A program made the translations under genes and the position numbers. From Streptococcus sp. (lineage in GTDB: Bacteria > Bacillota > Bacilli > Lactobacillales > Streptococcaceae), in NCBI RefSeq assembly GCF_030825805.1, contig NZ_JAPJPF010000001.1:1-48206 (forward strand): a stretch of 48,206 nucleotides of DNA. Reading direction: 5' to 3'. The notes below the pieces were generated by a model. That model saw nothing but the letters and a program-made list of their open reading frames with translations, made no database searches and had not been told where the DNA came from. Below are positions 9,180 through 16,604 of this stretch, one piece after another (positions within the stretch are counted from its first letter, which is position 1; each line of letters opens with the position of its first letter).

Positions 9180-9474
9180 GTCCTCCTACAAGTTTAAAAT
9201 AGCAAGTCATTTGCTGTAAAATCATCCTCTAACAAGCAAATTTCAAATCTCTCCTGCATATAGCAGAGGAAATCTTCCCTTTTTCCCAAAAAGAATCATA
9301 GGCCACGAATACAAGGCTAGTATCATCTGAACAAGTTCCAGCCAGTTACTGTTGGCTTCCATAGCCCACCATCTCAATCGCTTTAAAACTGCCTCGGGTT
9401 AAAAATTCATACGGAACCCCTAATGCATCAGCTACCGCCAAACCATAGACTGCCGCTTTCAAAGATTGGTTCAT
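9180..9474 (-). pseudogene. Decayed ADP-ribosylglycohydrolase gene (N-terminal part)
   Basis: From an ATG at 9474 the minus strand encodes [20 protein letters not shown], typical of the ADP-ribosylglycohydrolase (ARH/DraG) N-terminus. Then come MVGYG, an in-frame TAA at codon 43 (9346-9348), and LAGTCSDDTSL, where the family usually has PAGTWSDDTSL. The metal-binding Asp pair is still present. A frameshift follows: MQERF and DDFTANDLLF continue in another frame before homology fades near 9190. The promoter-like TATAAT and an AAAGGAGG ribosome binding site are intact, so inactivation looks recent. Intact relatives remove ADP-ribose from proteins. The 9131-9180 stretch holds nothing else I can identify. 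Confidence 0.85.
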
Positions 9475-9532
9475 GCTAGCCTCCTTTGTTTTATTATACT
9501 ATTTTTGGTCTTAAAATTCTTCCTAACCCCAA

Positions 9533-9562
9533 AAAACAAGCGCAGGCCTGCGCCTGTTTTTC
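9533..9562 (+). terminator. Hairpin with T run upstream of hslO
   Basis: AACAAGCGCAGG-CCTGCGCCTGTT is nearly perfectly self-complementary and followed by TTTTTCTATTTT. It lies only about 25 bp before the hslO start, so it would stop transcripts from upstream and leave hslO to the promoter at 9570-9578. Confidence 0.7.
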
Positions 9563-9569
9563 TATTTTG

Positions 9570-9578
9570 TGTTAAAAT
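9570..9578 (+). promoter_or_regulatory. Extended -10 box directly before hslO
   Basis: TG-T-TAAAAT ends seven bases before the hslO ATG. Transcription would begin at or next to the start codon, giving a leaderless mRNA. AAGG lies too close to the ATG (two bases) to act as a normal Shine-Dalgarno. Confidence 0.5.
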
Positions 9579-9585
9579 AAAAGGT

Positions 9586-10458
9586 ATGGACAAAATTATC
9601 AAAACTATCTCAGAAAGTGGCTCTTTCCGTGCCTTTGTACTAGACAGTACAGAGACCGTGCGAGCAGCCCAAGAATACCATCAGACACAAGCAAGTTCAA
9701 CAGTGGCCCTTGGGCGCACCCTGATCGCTAGTCAAATTCTCGCAGCCAATGAAAAAGGAAACACCAAGATAACAGTGAAAATCCTGGGCACTAGCTCACT
9801 TGGTGCTATCATCACTGTGGCAGATACTCAAGGAAACGTCAAAGGCTACGTGCAAAATCCTGGTGTGGATATCAAGAAAACAGCGACCGGTGAAGTCGTG
9901 GTCGGACCATTTGTCGGAAACGGGGAATTCCTAGTGATTACCGACTACGGCACAGGCAATCCTTATCATTCCATGACACCTCTCGTCACTGGAGAAATCG
10001 GTGAAGACCTAGCTTATTACTTGACTGAAAGCCAACAAACGCCATCTGCGGTTGGGCTCAATGTCCTCCTTGATGAAGAAGACAAGGTCAAGGTTGCCGG
10101 TGGTTTCTTGGTGCAGGTCTTGCCAAATGCCAAGGAAGAAGAAATTGCCAGCTTTGAAAAACGGATCCAAGAAATGCCGGCCATTTCTACCCTTTTAGCC
10201 TCTGACGACCATATTGAAGCCCTTCTTACTGCCATCTATGGTGACGAACCATACAAGCGTCTCTCAGAAGAAGAGATCCGCTTCCAGTGTGACTGTAGCA
10301 AGGAACGCTTCATGAATGCCTTGGCAAGCTTACCAGCCAAAGACCTTCAAGAAATGAAGGACGAAGACCATGGCGCGGAAATCGCTTGCCAATTCTGTCA
10401 GACAACTTACCACTTTGATGAAAACGACTTGGAGGAACTCATTCGTGACAAATCTTAA
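9586..10458 (+). CDS. hslO: Hsp33 redox-regulated holdase chaperone
   Basis: A cytosolic chaperone activated by oxidation that prevents aggregation of unfolded proteins. The product has 290 residues from this ATG (N-terminus [12 protein letters not shown], as in the family). A longer in-frame ATG at 9466 would add 40 residues that run through the upstream hairpin and is rejected. The C-terminal zinc switch is complete: CDC near residue 234 and CQFC near 268 supply the four cysteines. No standard ribosome binding site is present and an extended -10 is seven bases upstream. The stop codon overlaps the dusB start by 14 nt, so hslO and dusB form an operon. Confidence 0.97.
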   Translation: MDKIIKTISESGSFRAFVLDSTETVRAAQEYHQTQASSTVALGRTLIASQILAANEKGNTKITVKILGTSSLGAIITVADTQGNVKGYVQNPGVDIKKTATGEVVVGPFVGNGEFLVITDYGTGNPYHSMTPLVTGEIGEDLAYYLTESQQTPSAVGLNVLLDEEDKVKVAGGFLVQVLPNAKEEEIASFEKRIQEMPAISTLLASDDHIEALLTAIYGDEPYKRLSEEEIRFQCDCSKERFMNALASLPAKDLQEMKDEDHGAEIACQFCQTTYHFDENDLEELIRDKS

Positions 10459-11422
10459 TACACCTTTTATGATTGGGAACGTCGAGATCCCAAACCGGAC
10501 GGTCCTAGCCCCCATGGCCGGTGTGACCAACTCAGCTTTCCGGACCATTGCGAAAGAACTCGGAGCTGGCCTTGTGGTCATGGAAATGGTCTCTGATAAA
10601 GGGATCCAATACAACAACGAAAAGACCCTGCATATGCTCCATATCGATGAGGGAGAAAATCCTGTATCGATCCAGCTCTTTGGGAGCGACGAAGATAGCT
10701 TAGCACGCGCAGCAGAATTTATCCAAGAAAATACCAAAACTGATATCGTTGATATCAATATGGGCTGCCCAGTTAATAAGATCGTCAAAAACGAGGCTGG
10801 TGCCATGTGGCTCAGGGACCCTGATAAGATTTACTCTATTATCAACAAGGTTCAATCTGTCCTTGATATCCCTCTCACTGTCAAAATGCGTACAGGCTGG
10901 TCTGACCCATCCCTAGCAGTCGAGAATGCCCTTGCTGCAGAAGCTGCAGGTGTTTCTGCCCTTGCTATGCACGGACGGACCCGGGAGCAAATGTACACTG
11001 GTCATGCAGACCTTGAGACCCTTCATAAGGTTGCACAAGCTCTGACAAAAATCCCATTTATCGCCAACGGGGATATCCGGACGGTTCAAGAAGCCAAACA
11101 ACGCATCGAAGAAGTTGGTGCTGACGCTGTCATGATTGGACGAGCTGCTATGGGGAACCCTTACCTCTTTAACCAAATCAATCATTACTTTGAAACAGGA
11201 GAGATCCTACCTGATTTGACCTTCGAAGACAAGATGAAGATTGCCTACGAGCATCTGAAACGCTTGATCGATCTCAAGGGCGAACACATTGCCGTTCGTG
11301 AATTCCGTGGCTTAGCTCCTCATTACCTTCGTGGGACTTCTGGCGCAGCTAAACTTCGTGGAGCGATTTCTCAAGCCAATAGCCTAGCTGAGATTGAAGA
11401 ACTTCTTCAATTAAACGCATAA
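10445..11422 (+). CDS. dusB: tRNA-dihydrouridine synthase (DusB-type)
   Basis: A flavoenzyme that reduces uridine to dihydrouridine in tRNA D-loops. I chose the GTG at 10445 because GGAGG lies eight bases upstream and it gives the family N-terminus ([22 protein letters not shown]); an ATG at 10370 inside hslO would add 25 residues with no similarity. The product has 325 residues. FMN-binding and catalytic features include [17 protein letters not shown] with the active-site Cys (about residue 99), KMRTGW, MHGRTR and NGDI. It is translationally coupled to hslO, an arrangement also seen in related streptococci, to my recollection. Confidence 0.96.
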   Translation: MTNLNTPFMIGNVEIPNRTVLAPMAGVTNSAFRTIAKELGAGLVVMEMVSDKGIQYNNEKTLHMLHIDEGENPVSIQLFGSDEDSLARAAEFIQENTKTDIVDINMGCPVNKIVKNEAGAMWLRDPDKIYSIINKVQSVLDIPLTVKMRTGWSDPSLAVENALAAEAAGVSALAMHGRTREQMYTGHADLETLHKVAQALTKIPFIANGDIRTVQEAKQRIEEVGADAVMIGRAAMGNPYLFNQINHYFETGEILPDLTFEDKMKIAYEHLKRLIDLKGEHIAVREFRGLAPHYLRGTSGAAKLRGAISQANSLAEIEELLQLNA

Positions 11423-11446
11423 GAAACATAAAAATAGGACCTTATG

Positions 11447-11594
11447 TGAACTGCTCCCCCAAAAAGTTAGACAGAAAAAATCTAACTTTTTTGGGGGTTT
11501 TATTATGAAATTGACAGATGAGGATATCGTTCTGATCTATGCACTCAGAAAACAAGGACAAAGCTTCCAACGATCATCACAGCAACTTCATTGA
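11447..11594 (+). mobile_element. Left-end scar of an IS3-type insertion sequence
   Basis: TGAACTGCTCCCCCAAAAAG has the look of an IS3-family (IS150/IS861-like) terminal repeat. It is followed by an ATG (11505) and about 20 codons typical of OrfA (MKLTDEDIVLIYALRKQGQS), after which similarity stops and the frame ends at 11594. No transposase catalytic domain or right end is present, so only the left tip remains. Family assignment is from the pattern of ends and the OrfA N-terminus. Confidence 0.65.
11456..11497 (+). terminator. Strong hairpin at the IS left end
   Basis: CCCCCAAAAAGTTAGA and TCTAACTTTTTTGGGGG pair over about 16 bp, with an eight- to nine-base loop. In intact insertion sequences such hairpins block incoming transcription. 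Here it probably serves as the terminator of hslO-dusB. Confidence 0.6.
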
Positions 11595-11596
11595 AA

Positions 11597-11716
11597 ATGA
11601 CCCAAGGCATTCTGCAGTTTCCGGCCCTCAACCTTCTCGTTTGGGCAGAAACTTTCATCTGTTTGACAATCCTGATCTATGTATTGATTGGCTATAACCA
11701 CTATTTAAAAAGATAA
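11597..11716 (+). pseudogene. C-terminal fragment of a membrane protein fused to the IS scar
   Basis: The open frame encodes a hydrophobic tail (LLVWAETFICLTILIYVLIG, then basic residues and TAA). It reads open upstream to the point where IS similarity ends, so it looks like the last helix of a larger membrane protein whose front was deleted with the insertion sequence. No ribosome binding site is evident. The parent family is not recognised. A terminator follows at once. Confidence 0.45.
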
Positions 11717-11719
11717 AAG

Positions 11720-11759
11720 AACCCCCTAGCACGTAGAAGTGTTAGGGGGGTGTTGTTTC
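11720..11759 (+). terminator. Intrinsic terminator after the membrane-protein fragment
   Basis: ACCCCCTAGCAC-GTAGAA-GTGTTAGGGGGGT is followed by a T-rich stretch. The strong hairpin is inherited from the decayed gene. Confidence 0.75.
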
Positions 11760-11801
11760 TGTTAGGTTGATAGTTATTATAACCAAAATCCAAGCGGTTT
11801 C

Positions 11802-12341
11802 TTACTTCTCCTCGTGCAACGATAGAAAGCCATAGACCATAGTCCCAAAGATTGCTCCAATACTAAGACCAAAGACCAGTAAGGGGATCATTATCTCTGT
11901 TTGGATGATTTTTTCCAAGAAAGTTGAAAGGGGCATCTGCTGAACGAAGAGTTTATGAAAGACCAGCAGGGCAAATAAGCCAATCTCAATACTTATAAAT
12001 ACCAACCAACTACGAACTTTAATTTGGTGTTTGCTGTAGGTTCTATAGATGATTTCTGATTTGTCGTCCTTTTCAAGATGAAGCTCTTGGACGGCTCTTT
12101 GGGCTTTTATAGTCATAGAAAGAATGAGTCCAAAATAGATGAAGGGCATAACATTTCGAACAATTTCTATAAAGCGTCCGAATAAAATATAGAACAGGAA
12201 GAGAAAGAAGGAAGAGTAAAAGATTTGAACCATGGAACGGGCGCAAGCCTTGTAGATAACCTCTTGACGGCATTCGTCAAAAGGCCCTTGTATATGAAAG
12301 AGATTTCGAAGTAAGCGAGTTGTTAAGTCTTCTTTTTTCAT
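11802..12341 (-). CDS. DUF3278-type membrane protein
   Basis: A 179-residue integral membrane protein, distal in the XRE operon. The N-terminus (MKKEDLT..LLRNLFHIQGPFDE) matches that of 12705-13247 in the pattern KKExxTxxLxxxxxxIxGPxDE, so the two are paralogues. Four hydrophobic segments lie at about residues 33-55, 60-78, 110-130 and 148-172. The assignment to DUF3278 is from memory of the N-terminal motif; no biochemical role is known to me. The gap from the preceding gene is 26 bp. Confidence 0.75.
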   Translation of the reverse strand: MKKEDLTTRLLRNLFHIQGPFDECRQEVIYKACARSMVQIFYSSFFLFLFYILFGRFIEIVRNVMPFIYFGLILSMTIKAQRAVQELHLEKDDKSEIIYRTYSKHQIKVRSWLVFISIEIGLFALLVFHKLFVQQMPLSTFLEKIIQTEIMIPLLVFGLSIGAIFGTMVYGFLSLHEEK

Positions 12342-12367
12342 GGATGAATTCTCCTAAATGAACGATG

Positions 12368-12694
12368 TTACTTTGTTTCTTTTACGAATTGATAGAGATA
12401 ATAAAGATAAGTGATAGAAGAAAGGCTAGCGATAGTTAATAGTAAATAATATTTCCAATTGCTTGAGATGACCATCAGTTGTGGCAGAGATAGAATCATA
12501 AAGCATAGTGCTAAGTTGAGTATGCGCGTTTTTTGGGAATCTATCTTTAGATAAGTCAGTCCTTTGTTGAATGCTGGAACAAAGACTAGAAGGAGAACTA
12601 CATCGTAGAGGGGCAAGTTCCCTGAAACTATGATGAAGATGAGCAGTGAAGCAAACAAAAGATGATAGGTCAGTAAAGTTAGTAATGATTTCAT
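12368..12694 (-). CDS. Small membrane protein of the XRE-DUF3278 operon
   Basis: A 108-residue protein with four predicted helices (about 5-23, 27-45, 57-76 and 80-101) and short loops, ending in a basic tail. It begins 10 bp after the upstream DUF3278 gene stops, so it is translated from the same mRNA. I recognise no named family. Its position between two paralogues suggests it is part of one membrane assembly or a companion protein. Confidence 0.75.
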   Translation of the reverse strand: MKSLLTLLTYHLLFASLLIFIIVSGNLPLYDVVLLLVFVPAFNKGLTYLKIDSQKTRILNLALCFMILSLPQLMVISSNWKYYLLLTIASLSSITYLYYLYQFVKETK

Positions 12695-12704
12695 AGGGCA
12701 CCTC

Positions 12705-13247
12705 CTAATCGTCGTCCTGATTTTTTTTAGCTTTTTGAATACGATGGGAGAAAACGCTCTGCATGGTCAATCCGAAGAATAAAGTTGCTATGATAGTTGT
12801 CACAAAATGTCCTGTATTTAAAAGAGAACTTAGATAACTCTTATTATCATCCGTCAAGACATTAAGAAATGGGATTCCAAAGAACATACCTAGTCCATAT
12901 ATTAGACCTGCTTTCAGACCAGGAAAACGTAACTGTTTCTTTTCTTTTTGACTCAACATATCAGGATCGATAGCTGTGATACCCGTTTTCTTGGTTTGAG
13001 AAAGCACATAGAAAGCGGCTATCATAGAAATACCAAATATCACCAGAGGATAACCGATAGCAACTATTTCTGGATATTTATTGGCAAGAACGAGTGGGAT
13101 TAAATTGCCAAATATCATCAGGTAAAAGAGGACGATAAAGACCTGATTACCGATACGATCAGCTTCACGTCGTTTGTGTTCGTCAAGAGGTCCAGAAATA
13201 CCATATGTACGTTTGATAAGTTTTTCAGTGAATGTTTCTTTTTTCAT
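12705..13247 (-). CDS. DUF3278-type membrane protein
   Basis: A 180-residue protein with an N-terminal amphipathic segment (TEKLIKRTYGISGPLDEHKR) and four hydrophobic helices at about 33-54, 63-80, 112-130 and 140-162. The C-terminal tail is polar (KKNQDDD). It is 12 bp downstream of the XRE regulator gene and has an AAGGAG-like site before its ATG. It is a paralogue of 11802-12341. In the genomes I know, such proteins are commonly paired with small XRE regulators; the function is undefined. Confidence 0.8.
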   Translation of the reverse strand: MKKETFTEKLIKRTYGISGPLDEHKRREADRIGNQVFIVLFYLMIFGNLIPLVLANKYPEIVAIGYPLVIFGISMIAAFYVLSQTKKTGITAIDPDMLSQKEKKQLRFPGLKAGLIYGLGMFFGIPFLNVLTDDNKSYLSSLLNTGHFVTTIIATLFFGLTMQSVFSHRIQKAKKNQDDD

Positions 13248-13259
13248 TTTTTCTCCTTT

Positions 13260-13454
13260 TTAAAACTCTTCTTCCCAAAAGAGACTGTTGAGGTCAGTCT
13301 GTAGGCTTCTAGCAAGATTGAGACAGAGTTCCAGGGTAGGATTGTACTTGTCGTTTTCAATCATGTTGATGGTTTGCCTCGAGACGCCGATATCCTTGGC
13401 AAGTTCGAGTTGGGACTTTCCCAGTTCCTTTCGGAATTCTTTTACACGATTCAT
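13260..13454 (-). CDS. Small XRE-family transcriptional regulator (YozG-like)
   Basis: A 64-residue protein made of essentially one helix-turn-helix: RVKEFRKELGKSQLELAKDIGVSRQTINMIENDKYNPTLEL. I start it at 13454 rather than 13493 because AAGGAAG lies six bases upstream and the family begins MNRV/MKNRIKELR. It is the first gene of a four-gene operon with membrane proteins. Its promoter carries an 8-bp inverted repeat over the -35 box, a likely autoregulatory operator. Confidence 0.9.
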   Translation of the reverse strand: MNRVKEFRKELGKSQLELAKDIGVSRQTINMIENDKYNPTLELCLNLARSLQTDLNSLFWEEEF

Positions 13455-13493
13455 GCTTCTTCCTTTTAATTTATGTCGTATATATTTGACCAT

Positions 13494-13536
13494 AGTATAT
13501 TATTTTAAAAATAAAATGTCAACTATTTTTGACATT
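13494..13536 (-). promoter_or_regulatory. Promoter with overlapping inverted repeat, XRE operon
   Basis: On the minus strand TTGACA (13517-13522), 17 bp, TATACT (13494-13499) is a near-consensus promoter. AATGTCAA-CTATTT-TTGACATT (13515-13536) is a perfect 8-bp dyad whose proximal arm contains the -35 box. The start codon is about 40 bp downstream. Binding of the XRE protein here would repress its own operon. Confidence 0.75.
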
Positions 13537-13560
13537 ATTTTTAATTTTTCTTTCTAAAAC

Positions 13561-13746
13561 AAAAAAGAGAGTGGGACAGAAATCGGTCATTCGTTAGAAT
13601 TCGATTTCGTCGTCCCACCTCCGCACAGTTGAGTAGGGCTGTAAAAGCTGATGAAATCAGCGTAGTAGAGCCCACTCAACCACTGCGTCTTGCTCGACAA
13701 TCCAAAAACAATTGAGAGGCTAGGACTTTTGTCCCAGCCTCTTTTG
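13561..13746. repeat. Dispersed element with outward terminators (copy 2, complete)
   Basis: A unit of about 186 bp with three hairpins: GAGTGGGAC..GTCCCAC at the left end, GTTGAGT..ACTCAAC in the middle, and GAGGCTAGGAC..GTCCCAGCCTC at the right end. Each end hairpin is followed by T when read outward, so transcripts entering from either side are stopped on leaving. It matches 42017-42199 in inverse orientation with few substitutions, and 1-53. It ends 4 bp from the nrtR stop codon and serves as the nadR operon terminator. It does not match pneumococcal BOX or RUP as I remember them. Confidence 0.8.
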
Positions 13747-13750
13747 TATC

Positions 13751-14548
13751 TTATTGATCCGCTTGAGACTCGCTTTCTTTCCAGCGATAGGTCTTGCGTG
13801 GTTTTTTCTTAGGTACCCGCTTGACACCCACTTCTTCAACGTAAGAGCCATAGGTTACAAGGAAATTATTGGTCAAAATTTCTTTATCTGGATGGATCAA
13901 ATTCACCAACTCGGTTGCTTCGTATACGGTGAAAGGCTCTTCTAGGAGATGGAGGAAGGTTGGATTCCAGGCCAAGCGCCCTTGGATCCGCTTGATAGAT
14001 TCTTGGACAATCTCATAGTGGTCAAAGGCAAAATCTTCAGCCGTCAAGACACGTCCATCTAGGGAACATTCCCCATGTTTGAAGTCCACATCGAGAAAGA
14101 GAACTTCTTTGGCATCATCTCCAGCTCGGACCATATCTACTGCTTCAGCTGGCAAATAAACCAAGTGAGCAATGGTAATGACCCAACCCCGAGGGTCCCG
14201 ACCAGGAGTAGAAACTGTCATTAGTTGCTCGACCTTTTGAGGGGTCAATTCTAGTCCAACTTCTTCCTGGACTTCACGGATACAAGCCTGGATAGCATCT
14301 TCGTGCTTTTGCAAGAATCCTCCAACCAAGGCGACCCGATGCTGACAAGGGTGGGTTTTCCGGCGAATCACCAAGAGCTTCAAACGCCCCTCCACAAAGC
14401 AGTAGGCCACCATATCTGCTGTCACACTTGGATTTTCATAGGTAGGGTGATCCTGCTCCTTGTACCAGCGGAGAAATTCTTCCTCGCTGACGATCGTTTC
14501 GTAGTATTCCTTTTCGTTCATTCCTTCCGGAATGCTTGTTGCTATCAT
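13751..14548 (-). CDS. nrtR: NrtR-type transcriptional regulator (Nudix domain plus winged helix)
   Basis: The 265-residue protein has an N-terminal Nudix domain (about 40-175) and a C-terminal winged-helix part, the layout of NrtR, a repressor of NAD metabolism that senses ADP-ribose. The Nudix box is complete: G-x5-E-x7-REVQEEVGL (GGFLQKHEDAIQA.. near residue 95), so hydrolase activity is possible. Its ATG directly abuts the pnuC TAA and the ribosome binding site GGAGG lies within pnuC, so it is translationally coupled in nadR-pnuC-nrtR. This context strongly supports control of NAD salvage. Alternatives are a plain Nudix hydrolase. Confidence 0.88.
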   Translation of the reverse strand: MIATSIPEGMNEKEYYETIVSEEEFLRWYKEQDHPTYENPSVTADMVAYCFVEGRLKLLVIRRKTHPCQHRVALVGGFLQKHEDAIQACIREVQEEVGLELTPQKVEQLMTVSTPGRDPRGWVITIAHLVYLPAEAVDMVRAGDDAKEVLFLDVDFKHGECSLDGRVLTAEDFAFDHYEIVQESIKRIQGRLAWNPTFLHLLEEPFTVYEATELVNLIHPDKEILTNNFLVTYGSYVEEVGVKRVPKKKPRKTYRWKESESQADQ

Positions 14549-15331
14549 TTAAGCAACCTCCTTTTTCACAGCTTTGCTCCATTGGTACCAACCAACCAAA
14601 CTATTAAGAGTATAGACCCAATACATTCCCTGAATATGGATGCTTTCTCCCCACCAGAGGTAGATACTGAAGAGGTTGGTCGCAATCCAGAAAATCCACT
14701 GTTCGCGATAGAGACCGGTCATGAGAAGTTGGCCGACTCCATTGGTCGCATCTGTCACACTATCACGGAAAGGTCGTGCGCTGTGGATGCTTTTATAAGC
14801 ATAGCCCATCCCGATCCAAATCAGAGCTGTTAGGACCAAATACTTGATCCATTCCATTAAGGTTAATTTCTTGGCCTCAAAGTGAGACTCTTCTGCTCCT
14901 CCTTGGTCATTGATCCGATTCGACAACCAGACATAGAGACCAATTGGTTGCATCACGAAGAAGTACAGAGTCGTCAGAACTTCTCCATAGAAGTTTTTGT
15001 TCAAGGCTAGGATGAGATAAATCGCTGAGTTCACTGCTCCAAAGAGATAGTTACTAGCCCGACCCTCTGCTACTAGTATCACACAAACGATTCCTGTCCA
15101 GGAGGCAAAGAGCCCTAACCAATCGTGACTTGCTTCCTGATTGGTAAACTCTAGGATAAAGGGTACGCTAGATAAAGCAAGCAAATAGAGCCATTGTGTC
15201 AAAGTGCGACCAGCAAATAGGTCTTTCCAAAGGAGTTTCATAATCCCTACGAAGCCAAGTTTGCCAGCTTCTCGATGGACATTTTTTAAATGCTCCCCAA
15301 ATGTTTGAATTTTTTCTTGTAGTCGTTTCAT
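14549..15331 (-). CDS. pnuC: Nicotinamide riboside transporter PnuC
   Basis: A 260-residue membrane protein of the PnuC family, importing nicotinamide riboside by facilitated diffusion, trapped inside by phosphorylation by NadR. Hydrophobic helices span about residue 40 to 245. Family-like features are RASNYLFGAVNSAIYLILA near 92-110, QPIGLYVWL near 128, and the C-terminal WWGESIHIQGMYWVYTLNSLVGWYQW (shown split: WWGES, YWVYTLNS, YQW). AAAGGAGAAG precedes the ATG. It sits 12 bp after nadR, the kinase that uses its substrate. Confidence 0.95.
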   Translation of the reverse strand: MKRLQEKIQTFGEHLKNVHREAGKLGFVGIMKLLWKDLFAGRTLTQWLYLLALSSVPFILEFTNQEASHDWLGLFASWTGIVCVILVAEGRASNYLFGAVNSAIYLILALNKNFYGEVLTTLYFFVMQPIGLYVWLSNRINDQGGAEESHFEAKKLTLMEWIKYLVLTALIWIGMGYAYKSIHSARPFRDSVTDATNGVGQLLMTGLYREQWIFWIATNLFSIYLWWGESIHIQGMYWVYTLNSLVGWYQWSKAVKKEVA

Positions 15332-15343
15332 GTTGCTTCTCCT

Positions 15344-16402
15344 TTAATCAGCTTGATAAATCGTATCGATGACACGTTTCGCTTCTTCGTAATTCCCCAA
15401 GTAGTCTTGCCCGAGGTAGGCTGTAGGGATATCTGAGAGGTATTGGCGGCGGAGGTGATCCAGGTGATTTGAAAAACTGTTGCGAATTTCTTCATCAGCC
15501 ATGGTCATATCACGGAAGCCATCATCGACATAGGATCCAATGGGTTGGACAAATAAGATTAGATCCCATTTTTCCTTAGCGAGGATACTGACAAAGAGAT
15601 TGTCAAAGGTATCCGTCATACTGGTTTCTGGGCCTTCTACTTCCATGTAGTAGTCGTAATAGCCCTTGGTCACCAGAGAGTTGGTATCCGCAATGACCAG
15701 TCCACGATTGGCACTACTATCGATTAATTTTGAGGTTTGATCGTATTGTCCGAGTAGGAGATAATAATAGTCCTTGGGGGTCAGCTCATCATCCCGTACA
15801 TTATTTCTGATCTGGTACTCGCGAGCATACTCCAAACTCACTGGCGCATCATAGAAGCGGGCCAAATCTTTTGCCAAGGTCGTCTTCCCGTTACTAGCAC
15901 TCCCCATAATGAGGACCTTTTTGGTAAACTGACGACGGAAAGGTTGCGCAATGTATTTCCAATACTTGCTGGGATTTTCCCGGATAAGGGTTCCTGAGAT
16001 GCCAAACTGACGCTCCTGTAAATGCGCTTGAAAGCCTCTCGCTTCAAGTTCCTCTTGATACGTTTTTTCCCCAACATAGAAGATGAGTTCTTCTCTCTCA
16101 GCATCATATTGAATGGTTTCTAAGGCTGTTTTCAACCAAGGCTCCCATCCTAAGGGATAGCGAGGAAGTTCTGTCTCGTCTAATTTATAAATTTGGGTGA
16201 GTTCATCATTTGAAAAACCTTCTCGAATATAGCGAAAACGTTTTTGCAAAGGAAGGCCAACTTCTTCTCCTCGGTCACCTTTGTAACCAGAGACAATCAC
16301 ACAAACGCGGTCGCATTGGCGTTTTGCCCGTTGAATTAAATCAATATGACCTTGATGAAGGGGGGCAAACGTTCCAAATACTACTGCCACTTTTTCTTTC
16401 AT
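15344..16402 (-). CDS. nadR: NadR: NMN adenylyltransferase/ribosylnicotinamide kinase
   Basis: The 352-residue bifunctional enzyme phosphorylates nicotinamide riboside to NMN and adenylylates it to NAD. Residues 1 to about 165 are the nucleotidyltransferase, with the FGTFAPLHQGHIDLI motif near 10 carrying the HxGH signature and ISGTLIR near 135. Residues 168-350 are the kinase, with a P-loop GSASNGKTTLA near 170. Unlike the enterobacterial protein it lacks an N-terminal DNA-binding domain, so regulation is left to the co-transcribed nrtR. It is first in the operon. The promoter is at 16453-16480 and an interrupted inverted repeat lies between promoter and gene. Confidence 0.95.
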   Translation of the reverse strand: MKEKVAVVFGTFAPLHQGHIDLIQRAKRQCDRVCVIVSGYKGDRGEEVGLPLQKRFRYIREGFSNDELTQIYKLDETELPRYPLGWEPWLKTALETIQYDAEREELIFYVGEKTYQEELEARGFQAHLQERQFGISGTLIRENPSKYWKYIAQPFRRQFTKKVLIMGSASNGKTTLAKDLARFYDAPVSLEYAREYQIRNNVRDDELTPKDYYYLLLGQYDQTSKLIDSSANRGLVIADTNSLVTKGYYDYYMEVEGPETSMTDTFDNLFVSILAKEKWDLILFVQPIGSYVDDGFRDMTMADEEIRNSFSNHLDHLRRQYLSDIPTAYLGQDYLGNYEEAKRVIDTIYQAD

Positions 16403-16418
16403 CTAACTGGCTCCTTTA

Positions 16419-16448
16419 TCATAATGTCAAAACATGTTTTGCTTATGA
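16419..16448. promoter_or_regulatory. Candidate NrtR operator
   Basis: TCATAA..AAAACATGTTTT..TTATGA: a 12-bp perfect palindrome at 16429-16440 is flanked by a further inverted TCATAA/TTATGA pair. It lies between the -10 box and the nadR start codon, where bound repressor would block transcription. Assignment to NrtR is by context only. Confidence 0.45.
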
Positions 16449-16452
16449 TTTT

Positions 16453-16480
16453 ATTATAAACTATAATTTCAATCTGTCAA
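16453..16480 (-). promoter_or_regulatory. Promoter of nadR-pnuC-nrtR
   Basis: TTGACA, 16 bp, TATAAT on the minus strand, about 50 bp before the nadR start codon. Both hexamers are perfect. Confidence 0.8.
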
Positions 16481-16521
16481 TACTTTTTTATAAAAAAATA
16501 TATTTTTATAAAACAAAAATT

Positions 16522-16565
16522 AAAAAAGATTCAACTCTGTATGTTATTATACAGAATTGAATCTC
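16522..16565 (-). terminator. Intrinsic terminator of the 16605-17339 lipoprotein gene
   Basis: GATTCAA-TCTGTAT-GTTATT-ATACAGA-TTGAATC (about 14 bp with one mismatch) is followed by T6 on the minus strand. Confidence 0.8.
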
Positions 16566-16604
16566 TGATTTCAATCTTTTTTTAATTTTCTCAGTAGCGA
16601 GCCA

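Noticed and set aside
9466..9585. 40-codon N-terminal extension of hslO
   Set aside because: It passes through a terminator-like hairpin and an extended -10 box and lacks homology; the ATG at 9586 gives the family N-terminus.
10330..10806. Minus-strand 158-codon frame over hslO-dusB
   Set aside because: Antisense to two clearly identified enzymes with coupled translation.
14303..14833. Plus-strand 176-codon frame across nrtR and pnuC
   Set aside because: Opposite to both genes and crosses their junction; no homology visible.
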